NCBI GenBank assembly: GCA_910586875.1
Contig: CAJUJI010000120.1
Location: 1 to 8,659, forward strand
Reading direction: 5' to 3'
From: an uncultured Anaerotruncus sp.
GTDB lineage: Bacteria; Bacillota; Clostridia; Oscillospirales; Ruminococcaceae
DNA length: 8,659 bases
This document shows positions 1 to 6,293 of the stretch, in pieces. The first letter of the stretch is position 1. Every line of letters starts with the position of its first letter. The position numbers were made by a program, and so were the translations under genes. The notes under the pieces are model-generated. The model was not told the origin of the DNA. It did no database searches and saw only the letters and a list, made by a program, of their open reading frames with translations.

Positions 1-76
1 GCAGCCCAGCCCGCCGCCGCAGGCGGCAGCCCCAAGCCACGCCACGCGCAGCGTGCCAAAACCCTACGCACCATGA
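1..76 (+). other. Possible 3' end of an upstream gene (unresolved)
   Basis: Two plus-strand frames are open from the window edge. One ends at TGA 74-76 and reads as a proline/alanine-rich tail (ending RSVPKPYAP); the other ends at TAA 85-87. Both have mostly G or C in third positions, so frame choice is not possible from this much sequence. In Bacilli and many Clostridia the gene directly before ypeB is sleB, a spore cortex-lytic enzyme, so the end of sleB is an obvious candidate, but I see no recognisable SleB hydrolase motif here. The stretch also contains GC-rich hairpins (13-27 and 43-55) without a following T-run. Confidence 0.2.
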
Positions 77-135
77 TTATACTATAAAAAAGCTCCGCTT
101 TCAACTTTGCTCCTTTTAAATCTCATAATTTCAAG

Positions 136-149
136 GTTTGTTCACAAAC
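136..149. promoter_or_regulatory. Palindrome upstream of ypeB (possible operator)
   Basis: GTTTGT-TC-ACAAAC is a perfect 6+6 inverted repeat with a 2-base centre. It lies 35 bases before the ypeB start in an AT-rich leader that contrasts with the GC-rich surroundings. Its size and symmetry would suit a dimeric regulator, but I do not recognise it as a named box. A CATAATT at 124-130 resembles the -10 of a sporulation sigma-G promoter, as would be expected for ypeB, but no convincing -35 sits at the right distance, so I do not call the promoter. Confidence 0.25.
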
Positions 150-183
150 TAACCACATCCATTTTCAACACAGGAGGCTTATC

Positions 184-1539
184 ATGAATCTATCCATCTC
201 CCGACGCACCCTCGTGCGAATTGCCGGTTTCAGCGGCGCGCTGGCGCTTCTTTTAGGTGGCATCGCCTGGAAACAGCACCTCACCGCGCGCGACTACCGC
301 GAGCAGCTTGAGCACACCTACACCCGCGCGCTGGGCGAACTTTCCAGTTATTTGACAAACATTTCCACCGATCTGGACAAGGGGCAATATATCGGCACCC
401 CTGGCCAGCTCTCCCTGCTGTCAGCGCGCATCTGGCGGGAGAGCGGCGGGGCAAAATCCGCGCTTTCCACCCTGCCGGTCAGCGACCTGCAGCTGGACAA
501 CACCTATCGCTTCCTTTCCCAGGTGGGAGACTACGCGATGTCCCTTTCTAAAAAGGTGGCAGCTGGCGGCTCGCTCACCGATGGGGAACAGCAGAATGCA
601 AAAGCATTGCAGCAATACGCCACCCGTCTGCGGGAATATGTGGACGATGTGCAGTGGAAAATCCAAAACGATCTGCTGCATGTGGCGGCACAGTCCTCTG
701 CTCACGGCCAAGCCAGCGGCACCAAGGCGACACAGCAATCCGGACTTGCCAGCGGCTTCGAGGACATCGAACAGACGATGACCGGCTATCCCACGCTGAT
801 CTATGACGGCCCCTTCTCTGACCATCTGCTCACCCAGCATCCCGCTATGCTACAGGGACTGCCAACCGCCTCTGTGGAGATCGCGCAATACAAAGCGGCG
901 GTTGCAGCAGGTCTGAAAACCGGCGACCTCACCCGCGCCGATGACGAAAACTCCAACATGCCCCTTTACACCTTCGCCGCTAAAGATCTGAGCATCGGCG
1001 TCACCAAATCCGGCGGCCTAGTTGCCTACCTGCTCAACGCCCGCAGCATCGGGGAGGAACGCCTTTCCAATGACAGCGTATTCCAATTTGCAGAGCAATA
1101 CCTGCAACGGCTCGGCTATGAAAACATGCACGCCACCTATTATGAGACCAACGACGGCATCTGCACCATCAACTATGCGGCTACGCTGGGGCGTACCATC
1201 CTTTACACCGACCTCATCAAGGTGGGGGTCGCGCTGGACGACGGCGGCATCGTTTTTTATGATGCCCGAGGCTACCTCAACAACCACAAGCAGCGCACCC
1301 TGCCAGAACCGGCGCTCACCGCTGACCAGGCGCGTGATTCGCTCAACCCCAGCCTGCGGGTGCTGGGCTGCCGCACCGCGCTGATCCCCACCAGCGGCCG
1401 CAACGAGGTGTTCACCTATGAATTCCTGACAAAAACGCAGGACGAACAGGATTTGCTGGTGTACGTCAACACCCAAAATGGCGCGGAGGAACAGCTGCTC
1501 ATTCTGATGAAAACGCCCAACGGCACCCTCACCAAATGA
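184..1539 (+). CDS. ypeB: Spore germination protein YpeB
   Basis: At 451 aa this is very close to the usual length of YpeB (about 450 aa in Bacillus). Residues 11-29 form a hydrophobic N-terminal membrane anchor after a basic start (ISRRTLVR), placing the rest outside the forespore inner membrane. The helical N-terminal half contains the conserved-looking QYIGTPGQLSLLSARIWRES region (about 68-87). The C-terminal part (about 370-445) is PepSY-like and ends in a typical beta-rich tail. YpeB is known to be needed for stability and localisation of the cortex hydrolase SleB, which degrades spore peptidoglycan during germination; the two genes normally form an operon, so sleB probably lies left of the window. 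The start is supported by AGGAGG at 172-177, six bases before ATG. No truncation is visible. The family assignment is by recognition of overall architecture and motifs. Confidence 0.93.
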   Translation: MNLSISRRTLVRIAGFSGALALLLGGIAWKQHLTARDYREQLEHTYTRALGELSSYLTNISTDLDKGQYIGTPGQLSLLSARIWRESGGAKSALSTLPVSDLQLDNTYRFLSQVGDYAMSLSKKVAAGGSLTDGEQQNAKALQQYATRLREYVDDVQWKIQNDLLHVAAQSSAHGQASGTKATQQSGLASGFEDIEQTMTGYPTLIYDGPFSDHLLTQHPAMLQGLPTASVEIAQYKAAVAAGLKTGDLTRADDENSNMPLYTFAAKDLSIGVTKSGGLVAYLLNARSIGEERLSNDSVFQFAEQYLQRLGYENMHATYYETNDGICTINYAATLGRTILYTDLIKVGVALDDGGIVFYDARGYLNNHKQRTLPEPALTADQARDSLNPSLRVLGCRTALIPTSGRNEVFTYEFLTKTQDEQDLLVYVNTQNGAEEQLLILMKTPNGTLTK

Positions 1540-1603
1540 CCGTTTCACCTTTATGCCGGTCTGGGGCCATCGCTGTGCACAAGCGGGGATGCGCTACCCG
1601 AAA

Positions 1604-1631
1604 AAGAGGCGCTCCAACAGGAGCGCCTCTT
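1604..1631 (-). terminator. Strong terminator between convergent ypeB and cyclophilin genes
   Basis: A perfect 12-bp stem (AAGAGGCGCTCC with GGAGCGCCTCTT) closes a 4-base loop (AACA). Read on the minus strand, the GC-rich core is followed immediately by TTTTT, so it is a classical intrinsic terminator for the pyrB-pyrI-cyclophilin transcript, beginning 7 bases past the cyclophilin stop. On the plus strand it lies 65 bases after the ypeB stop and has only a short TT after the core, so it may also end ypeB transcription, but less efficiently. Confidence 0.88.
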
Positions 1632-1637
1632 CATCAA

Positions 1638-2126
1638 TCAATCCTCCGACCTTCTATAGGTCACCTTTGCCATCCGCTGCTCTACACGCGGACGGTCGCT
1701 GTAATCGGTTGGAACCGCGGCAATTTCATCCACCGTCTCGAGCCCTTTGACCACCCTGCCAAACGCCGCATAGGAGCCGTCCAGGTGCGGTGCATCGTCA
1801 TGCACAATAAAGAACTGCGAGCTTGCGGAATTCGGGTCGCCGGAGCGCGCCATTGAAATGACCCCGCGGGTATGCTTGAGCGGGTTTTTCACGCCGTTTT
1901 TCGCAAACTCCCCCTTGATCTGCTCCTCTGAGCCGCCGTAGCCGGTCCCCTCCGGGTCGCCGCCCTGGATCATAAACCCAGGAATCACCCGGTGAAAAAT
2001 CAGCCCATCATAAAACCCCGCCTGCACCAGCTTGATGAAATTCGCGACCGTAATCGGCGCATCCTCCGGGCAAAGCGCAAGCTCGATCTCCTTGCCATTT
2101 TCCATCTGAATGGTTACCAAATCCAT
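1638..2126 (-). CDS. Cyclophilin-type peptidyl-prolyl cis-trans isomerase (cytosolic)
   Basis: The 162-aa product is a single cyclophilin domain without signal peptide or membrane segment, so it should act in the cytoplasm, catalysing cis-trans isomerisation of Xaa-Pro bonds. The catalytic signature FHRVIPGFMIQGGDP (44-58) contains R46, F51, M52 and Q54, matching R55, F60, M61 and Q63 of human CypA. RGVISMARSGDPNSASSQFF (87-106) and HLDGSYAAFGRV (114-125) complete the active site. The CypA tryptophan that contacts cyclosporin (W121) is replaced by His114, as is common in bacterial cyclophilins, so cyclosporin binding would be weak. ATG is preceded by AGGAGG (2134-2139, 7-base spacer), whose sequence overlaps the pyrI stop codon, so this gene is the third cistron after pyrB-pyrI and likely co-translated. 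The substrate is unknown. Confidence 0.95.
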   Translation of the reverse strand: MDLVTIQMENGKEIELALCPEDAPITVANFIKLVQAGFYDGLIFHRVIPGFMIQGGDPEGTGYGGSEEQIKGEFAKNGVKNPLKHTRGVISMARSGDPNSASSQFFIVHDDAPHLDGSYAAFGRVVKGLETVDEIAAVPTDYSDRPRVEQRMAKVTYRRSED

Positions 2127-2133
2127 ACCAATT

Positions 2134-2141
2134 CCTCCTTA
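2134..2141 (-). promoter_or_regulatory. RBS of cyclophilin gene overlapping pyrI stop (TAAGGAGG)
   Basis: On the minus strand the pyrI stop TAA (2141-2139) shares its last base with AGGAGG (2139-2134). Terminating ribosomes therefore release directly on the next gene's Shine-Dalgarno, favouring reinitiation and fixing the start at ATG 2126. Confidence 0.85.
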
Positions 2142-2564
2142 TCGTTTTGAACCGTATTCCTGTTCACAGTAGATGCAGCGGTAGGTCAGCTTTTCACCCT
2201 CCGCCAGCCGGAAAACCTGCGGCAGCCCCTGCTCAACCGACGTGATGCAGCGCGGGTTTTTGCATTTTGCCACATTGATCACCTCATGCGGCAGCTCGAG
2301 CACCTTCTTTTGGATAATCCTGCCATCCTCGATCACGTTCACGGTGATATTCGGGTCGATAAAGCCCAGCACCTCCAGGTCGATGTCGATGCGGTCCTCC
2401 ACCTTGATCATGTCCTTTTTGCCGGTTTTGTTGCTGCGCGCGTTCTTGATAATTGCGATGCTGCAATCCAGCTTATCCAATTCCAAAAGCTTATAAATTT
2501 CCATCCCTTTGCCCGCCGCGATATGGTCGATTACAAGTCCTCTTTGCAAGCTGTCGATCTTCAT
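2139..2564 (-). CDS. pyrI: Aspartate carbamoyltransferase regulatory subunit PyrI
   Basis: The 141-aa protein has the two-domain plan of the ATCase regulatory chain. The N-terminal nucleotide-binding domain (about 1-95) begins KIDSLQRGLVIDHIAAGKGM, including the conserved D-H-I..GKG element, and continues with the SNKTGKKDMIKVE strand region (44-56). The C-terminal zinc domain supplies four cysteines as C101-x4-C106 and C130-x2-C133, the spacing used to bind structural zinc and contact PyrB. In the classical holoenzyme (two catalytic trimers, three regulatory dimers) this subunit confers CTP/ATP allostery; whether that holds here cannot be read from sequence. The ATG start overlaps the pyrB stop as ATGA (2561-2564), giving translational coupling. 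The SD is a GGGGGTGG element a few bases upstream within pyrB. Length is slightly below the E. coli 153 aa but normal for clostridial forms. Confidence 0.97.
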   Translation of the reverse strand: MKIDSLQRGLVIDHIAAGKGMEIYKLLELDKLDCSIAIIKNARSNKTGKKDMIKVEDRIDIDLEVLGFIDPNITVNVIEDGRIIQKKVLELPHEVINVAKCKNPRCITSVEQGLPQVFRLAEGEKLTYRCIYCEQEYGSKR

Positions 2565-3475
2565 TCTTCCACCCCCAACATGGTCATAATGAGCGCCATA
2601 CGCACATATTTTCCATACAGCACCTGCTTAAAATAGCAGGCCCGCGGGTCATTATCCACCTCGGGTGCGATCTCGTTGACGCGCGGCAGCGGATGCAGTA
2701 CGATCATATCCTCTTTGGCCAGGCGCAGCTTGTCTATATCCAAAATATAGCTGTCCCTGAGCCGGATGTAATCCTCCTCATTGAAGAACCGCTCCCGCTG
2801 CACCCGTGTCATATACAGCACATCCAGCTTATGGATGACCTCCTCCAGCCGCTCGACCTCCTGAAAGGGGATTTTATGCAGCAGCAGCGCATCGCGGATA
2901 TAATCCGGCACCCGCAGCTCCCGCGGAGAAATCAGCACAAAGCGCACCTGCTCATAGCGCATCATCGCTTTGATGAGAGAATGCACCGTGCGCCCAAACA
3001 TCAAATCGCCGCACAGCCCGATGGTCAGCTGGTTCAGCCGCCCCTTGAGGCTGCGGATGGATAACAGGTCGGTCAGCGTTTGGGTGGGGTGCTGGTGGCC
3101 GCCGTCCCCCGCGTTGATCACCGGAATACCGGAATAAAGCGCCGCCACCATCGCGGCCCCCTCTTTGGGGTGGCGGATTGCGGCGATATCCGCATAGCAG
3201 CTGACCACGCGGATGGTATCGGCCACACTTTCCCCCTTGGCCGCCGAGCTGCTGTCAGCTGAGGAGAAGCCCAACACGCTGCCGCCCAGCTCGAGCATCG
3301 CAGCTTCAAAGCTCAAACGGGTGCGTGTACTCGGCTCGTAAAACAGGGTCGCCAGCTTTTTCCCCGTGCATTTTTGGGCATACGCCCGCGGATTTTGGAT
3401 AATCCGCCCCGCCAGATCCAAAACCGCGTCAATCTCGGCCGGTGTCATGTCCATTGGCTCAATCAGATGTCTCAA
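2561..3475 (-). CDS. pyrB: Aspartate carbamoyltransferase catalytic subunit PyrB (TTG start)
   Basis: PyrB condenses carbamoyl phosphate with aspartate to N-carbamoyl-aspartate in de novo pyrimidine synthesis. I place the start at TTG 3475, giving 304 aa (M)RHLIEPMDM, because AGGAGG lies at 3482-3487 with a 6-base spacer. The longer frame from ATG 3541 would add 22 unrelated residues and start inside a terminator hairpin. Carbamoyl-phosphate site: STRTR (49-53), S75-S77 with K80 (SSSAAKGES), R101-H102, and HQHPTQ (127-132). Aspartate domain: MTRVQRERF (222-230) and HPLPRVNEI (261-269). All expected catalytic motifs are intact. The stop overlaps the pyrI start by ATGA, so this is the two-subunit class B ATCase. 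No other pyr genes are in the window. A convincing promoter was not found in the 92-base gap after cheV. Confidence 0.96.
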   Translation of the reverse strand: MRHLIEPMDMTPAEIDAVLDLAGRIIQNPRAYAQKCTGKKLATLFYEPSTRTRLSFEAAMLELGGSVLGFSSADSSSAAKGESVADTIRVVSCYADIAAIRHPKEGAAMVAALYSGIPVINAGDGGHQHPTQTLTDLLSIRSLKGRLNQLTIGLCGDLMFGRTVHSLIKAMMRYEQVRFVLISPRELRVPDYIRDALLLHKIPFQEVERLEEVIHKLDVLYMTRVQRERFFNEEDYIRLRDSYILDIDKLRLAKEDMIVLHPLPRVNEIAPEVDNDPRACYFKQVLYGKYVRMALIMTMLGVEE

Positions 3476-3481
3476 ACGAAT

Positions 3482-3487
3482 CCTCCT
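3482..3487 (-). promoter_or_regulatory. RBS deciding the TTG start of pyrB
   Basis: Minus-strand AGGAGG, followed by a 6-base spacer (ATTCGT) and then TTG. No ATG follows at suitable distance: the first in-frame ATG downstream is Met8 (in EPMDM), which would remove the N-terminal helix start conserved in PyrB. Confidence 0.8.
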
Positions 3488-3523
3488 ATCTGTCTGTGTA
3501 ACATGCAAAAGACCACAAAACGA

Positions 3524-3552
3524 CCCCCACCGGTTTTTCAAACCAGCGGGGG
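3524..3552 (-). terminator. Hairpin terminator after cheV / in pyrB leader
   Basis: On the minus strand CCCCC-G-CTGGTTT pairs with AAACCGG-T-GGGGG around a short GAA loop: about 13 pairs including two G-T wobbles. It begins 16 bases after the cheV stop and is followed by TCGTTTTG, a modest T-rich tract. The position suits an intrinsic terminator of cheV. Because the pyrB start is only 49 bases further downstream, it could instead act as a conditional terminator in a pyrB leader if transcription enters from cheV. Confidence 0.65.
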
Positions 3553-3567
3553 TTTGCCTGTCTCAAA

Positions 3568-4509
3568 TCAGCCAACCGCGTTTGCCAGCTCAGCGCGCGC
3601 CAACAGATCGTCAATCAGCGACACGAGATCTGCAATTTCCGGCTTGGTAATCTGCGCATCGGCGCCAAGCTGCTCGCCCTTGATGCGCATCTCCTCGTTA
3701 ATCAGGGAGGAGAACAGGATCACCGGCAGCTTGCGCAGCTGCAAGTCTTCCTTGATCAGCTTTGTTAAGCGGTGTCCGTCCATCTGCGGCATTTCGATGT
3801 CGGTCACCACCAGGTTTACATGCGACTCCACCGGATCGCCACTGCTCTTAATCTCGCACAGATAATCCCACGCCTCCTGGCCGTTGTCGGTCTTGATGGT
3901 GTTGACATAACCCGCGCGGTGCAGACATTCCACAATCATCTTGGAAAGCAACATCGAATCCTCTGCGATGAGAATGACCTTTTCCGAATTGCCGCGTTCG
4001 CCCAGAACGTCGATGTCCTCCAGCTGGATACCGGTGGCAGGACAGATTTCCGAAACGATCTTCTCAAAATCAAGAATGGTGATCAAACGGTTTTCAAACT
4101 CCGCAATTCCGGTTGCGACCCCTTCGCCACCGCCGTAGATAATCTGGTTGGGCTTTTGGATCTTGCGCCAGGAGATGCGGTCGATGCCCTCGACGCTATG
4201 CACATGAAACGCAAAGTTCATCTCGTTAAAATTCGCGATAATAAAAATGTCATGGTCCTGATCGTCGGAGGGGGGCAGCCCCAAATATTGCGCCAGGTCA
4301 ATCACTGTGATAACCTCATCGCGCGGTTTAAAGATCCCCTCGATCACCGGATGCGCATTCTGCATCAGCTTGACGGGGCTATACTTCATAATCTCGCGGA
4401 CCTTTGCAACATTGATGCCAAAAATTTCGCCGTTGATGGTGAACTCCATAATCTCGAGTTCATTGGTACCGGACTCCAACAAAATTTCAGTTTGGTTGAC
4501 GTAATTCAT
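3568..4509 (-). CDS. cheV: Chemotaxis coupling/response-regulator protein CheV
   Basis: The 313-aa protein fuses a CheW-like coupling domain (about 15-160) to a receiver domain (about 176-305), the defining layout and normal length of CheV. CheW features include EIMEFTINGEIFGINVAKVREIM (19-41), VIEGIFKPRDEVITVIDL (55-72) and the C-terminal RLITILDFEKI (141-151). The receiver has the acidic pair E183-D184 (ILIAEDS), phospho-acceptor D237 (VVTDIEMPQMDG), a serine at the Thr position (FSS, 267-268) and the conserved K289 (ITKPE), so it should be phosphorylatable. CheV links receptors to CheA and is thought to tune adaptation by phosphorylation, which implies a flagellated cell. The start is ATG 4509 with AGGAGG at 4515-4520 (5-base spacer); the longer frame to 4584 runs into the promoter and is rejected. 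It is a lone chemotaxis gene here, apparently monocistronic. Confidence 0.95.
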   Translation of the reverse strand: MNYVNQTEILLESGTNELEIMEFTINGEIFGINVAKVREIMKYSPVKLMQNAHPVIEGIFKPRDEVITVIDLAQYLGLPPSDDQDHDIFIIANFNEMNFAFHVHSVEGIDRISWRKIQKPNQIIYGGGEGVATGIAEFENRLITILDFEKIVSEICPATGIQLEDIDVLGERGNSEKVILIAEDSMLLSKMIVECLHRAGYVNTIKTDNGQEAWDYLCEIKSSGDPVESHVNLVVTDIEMPQMDGHRLTKLIKEDLQLRKLPVILFSSLINEEMRIKGEQLGADAQITKPEIADLVSLIDDLLARAELANAVG

Positions 4510-4572
4510 GGTTCCCCTCCTGTATGCTGCTGTTGCGGTCACTGGGCAAACAACCCAACCACTTCTTTTCTT

Positions 4573-4600
4573 ATTGTACCACACCCAGAATAATAGTCAA
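4573..4600 (-). promoter_or_regulatory. Sigma-A-type promoter for cheV (proximal)
   Basis: Minus strand TTGACT (4600-4595), 16-base spacer, TACAAT (4578-4573), with TGG directly before the -10 giving an extended -10 element. Transcription would start near 4566, leaving a leader of roughly 55 bases before the cheV ATG. This is the best promoter-like sequence in the window. Confidence 0.75.
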
Positions 4601-4653
4601 ATGGAAATTTTCAAAAATCCAACTTTTTTCAACCTCCGCGACTCCCGCTAACC

Positions 4654-4683
4654 AGCATAACACCATCGGTATTGGTTTGTCAA
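4654..4683 (-). promoter_or_regulatory. Second sigma-A-type promoter upstream of cheV (distal)
   Basis: Minus strand perfect TTGACA (4683-4678), 18-base spacer, TATGCT (4659-4654). It lies about 80 bases upstream of the proximal promoter, at the point where the GC-rich livF 3' flank changes to an AT-richer leader. It would make a longer cheV leader. The -10 matches 4 of 6, so it is weaker than the proximal one. Confidence 0.5.
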
Positions 4684-4705
4684 GCGCCGGCCCTTGCCCT
4701 AGCGC

Positions 4706-4745
4706 GGCGGGGTCCTGCGCGCGGCAGAGGGCCGCGTCAGCCGCC
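4706..4745 (-). terminator. GC-rich hairpin just after livF (possible 3' end structure)
   Basis: A perfect 6-bp stem CGCGGC/GCCGCG (4720-4725 with 4731-4736, 5-base loop) sits inside an outer GGCGG/CCGCC pairing (4706-4710 with 4741-4745), beginning at the livF stop codon. There is no T-run afterwards on the minus strand, so it is not a classical intrinsic terminator. It may protect the 3' end of the liv mRNA or be factor-dependent. The function is inference. Confidence 0.35.
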
Positions 4746-5458
4746 TACGCCTTGTGCTTTCCCAGATACGCTTCCTTCACCCGCTCGTCGGCCAGCAGCT
4801 GCGCGCCGGTGCCGGTCATTGTAATGTTGCCGGTTTCCAGCACATACGCCAAATCCGCAATTTTCAGCGCCATATTCGCGTTTTGCTCCACCAGCAGGAT
4901 GGTGACCCCCTGCTTGTTAATCTCCTGAATAATGGTGAAGATATCCCGCACCACCAGCGGCGCCAGGCCCAAGGACGGCTCATCCAGCATCATCAGCTTT
5001 GGACGGGACATCAGCGCACGGCCGACCGCCAACATCTGCTGCTCGCCGCCCGAGAGGGTGCCCGCTGCCTGCCAGCTGCGCTCCTTTAGCCGCGGAAACA
5101 GCCTGTACACCCATTGCAGGTCCTCCTCGATGCTCTCCTTGTCGTTGCGCAGATACGCACCGATTTTCAGGTTTTCCAGTACGCTCAGATCCGGAAATAC
5201 CCGCCGTCCCTCCGGCACCAGCGTGATCCCACGGGATACAATGCGGTCGGGCGAAAGCGCGGTGATGTCCTCCCCTTGCAGATGGATGCGTCCGGCGGCA
5301 GGCTTGACCAGTCCGGCGATCGTGCGCAGGGTGGTCGACTTGCCCGCACCGTTCGCGCCGATCAGCGTGACAATTTTGCGCTCCGGCACCTTCAGCGTGA
5401 CCCCTTTGACCGCCTCAATGCCGCCATAGCTCACCTTTAGCCCATCAATTTTCAGCAT
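4745..5458 (-). CDS. livF: Branched-chain amino acid ABC transporter ATP-binding protein LivF
   Basis: A 237-aa ABC ATPase of LivF length and type, expected to power high-affinity uptake of leucine, isoleucine and valine (or a related substrate of this family) with LivG. Visible motifs: Walker A GANGAGKST (34-42), signature LSGGEQQ (135-141), Walker B LMMLDEP (155-161) followed by LGLAPL (163-168). The switch position reads VEQNANMAL (190-198), with Gln where most ABC ATPases have His; this is the usual LivF form, not a defect. EGRRVFPDLSVLENL (83-97) is also typical. Its first 14 bases overlap the end of livG, and a GGGGGTGG sequence within livG probably serves as ribosome binding site. It is the last gene of the liv operon. 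Substrate specificity cannot be read from the ATPase. Confidence 0.93.
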   Translation of the reverse strand: MLKIDGLKVSYGGIEAVKGVTLKVPERKIVTLIGANGAGKSTTLRTIAGLVKPAAGRIHLQGEDITALSPDRIVSRGITLVPEGRRVFPDLSVLENLKIGAYLRNDKESIEEDLQWVYRLFPRLKERSWQAAGTLSGGEQQMLAVGRALMSRPKLMMLDEPSLGLAPLVVRDIFTIIQEINKQGVTILLVEQNANMALKIADLAYVLETGNITMTGTGAQLLADERVKEAYLGKHKA

Positions 5459-6293
5459 CGTCAGCCACCCCCAAATATGCCTCTATGACCCGCGGATTGT
5501 TTTGGATTTCCTCCGGCGAGCCCTGGGCAATCAGCTTGCCAAAGTCCAGCACATAAATGCGGTCGGAAATCTGCATCACCAGGTCCATATGGTGTTCGAT
5601 CATCAGCACGGTCAGGTCATAGGTCGTGCGAATTTTCCGGATAAAATCGGTCAGCTCCTGTGTCTCCTGCGGGTTCATGCCGGCGGCTGGCTCATCCAAC
5701 AGCAGCAGCTTCGGCTCGGTTGCCAGCGCGCGCGCAATCTCCAGCCGGCGCTGTAGGCCGTAGGGCAGCGAGCCCGCCACCTCGTCCTTTAAATGTACCA
5801 GATTTTGCTCCTCCAGCAGCGCGATCGCCTCCCGCTGCATACGCGCCTCCTCCTTATGGCTCAGACGGAAGGTGGAGGAAAATACGTTGTGCTTTGCGCG
5901 CATATGCTTTGCAATCAACACGTTTTCCAGCACCGACAGCTTGGAAAACAGGCGGATGTTCTGGAAGGTGCGCGCGATGCCCAGCGCGGTGATTTTGTCC
6001 GGCGACGGGGTGAGCACCTGTGGGAACATCCCCTCATGCTCGCCCGCGTACAGCCGTTGCATCTTGCCCTGCGGATGATTCTCCACCATCGGCTGCTCTA
6101 AAAAGGACACCCGCCCGTTGGTCGGCTCGTACACGCCGGTGATGCAGTTAAAGGCGGTGGTCTTACCCGCGCCGTTCGGACCGATCAGCGCCACGATTTC
6201 CCCGCGATTGACCTCCAAATTCAGGTCGTTGACCGCCACAACACCGCCGAACTGCATGGTAATATGCTCCAGACGCAGAACAGTTTCGCTCAT
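5445..6293 (-). CDS. livG: Branched-chain amino acid ABC transporter ATP-binding protein LivG
   Basis: A 282-aa ABC ATPase partnering LivF on the cytoplasmic face of the LivHM permease. Walker A is GPNGAGKT (38-45), the Q-loop region is GIARTFQNIRLF (105-116), the signature is the LivG-type LPYGLQRR (177-184), Walker B is LLLLDEPAAGMNP (196-208), and the switch histidine region is IEHHMDLVM (232-240). It is longer than the E. coli protein (255 aa) mainly because of an extra segment of roughly 25-30 residues at about 67-100, between the beta-strand after Walker A and the Q-loop; similar insertions occur in Firmicutes LivG as far as I recall. The ATG overlaps the livM stop by ATGA (6290-6293), and AGGAGG at 6301-6306 (7-base spacer) supports the start. 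Confidence 0.94.
   Translation of the reverse strand: MSETVLRLEHITMQFGGVVAVNDLNLEVNRGEIVALIGPNGAGKTTAFNCITGVYEPTNGRVSFLEQPMVENHPQGKMQRLYAGEHEGMFPQVLTPSPDKITALGIARTFQNIRLFSKLSVLENVLIAKHMRAKHNVFSSTFRLSHKEEARMQREAIALLEEQNLVHLKDEVAGSLPYGLQRRLEIARALATEPKLLLLDEPAAGMNPQETQELTDFIRKIRTTYDLTVLMIEHHMDLVMQISDRIYVLDFGKLIAQGSPEEIQNNPRVIEAYLGVADDAEN

Noticed and set aside
13..27. GC hairpin GCCGCC-GCA-GGCGGC as a terminator
   Set aside because: No T-run follows on either strand, and the frame may still be coding.
1536..1856. Plus-strand frame of 106 aa after ypeB
   Set aside because: It begins at the ypeB stop, crosses the terminator hairpin and runs antisense to the cyclophilin gene; no recognisable protein features.
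2453..3064. Plus-strand frame of 203 aa opposite pyrB/pyrI
   Set aside because: Antisense shadow rich in His/Gln; it spans the pyrB-pyrI junction with no RBS.
3476..3523. PyrR-binding or other named riboswitch in the pyrB leader
   Set aside because: The stretch is too short and shows no recognisable conserved PyrR-binding loop; only the terminator-like hairpin is supported.
3772..4593. Plus-strand frame of 273 aa opposite cheV
   Set aside because: It runs through the cheV promoter and coding region in antisense; CheV motifs on the other strand are decisive.
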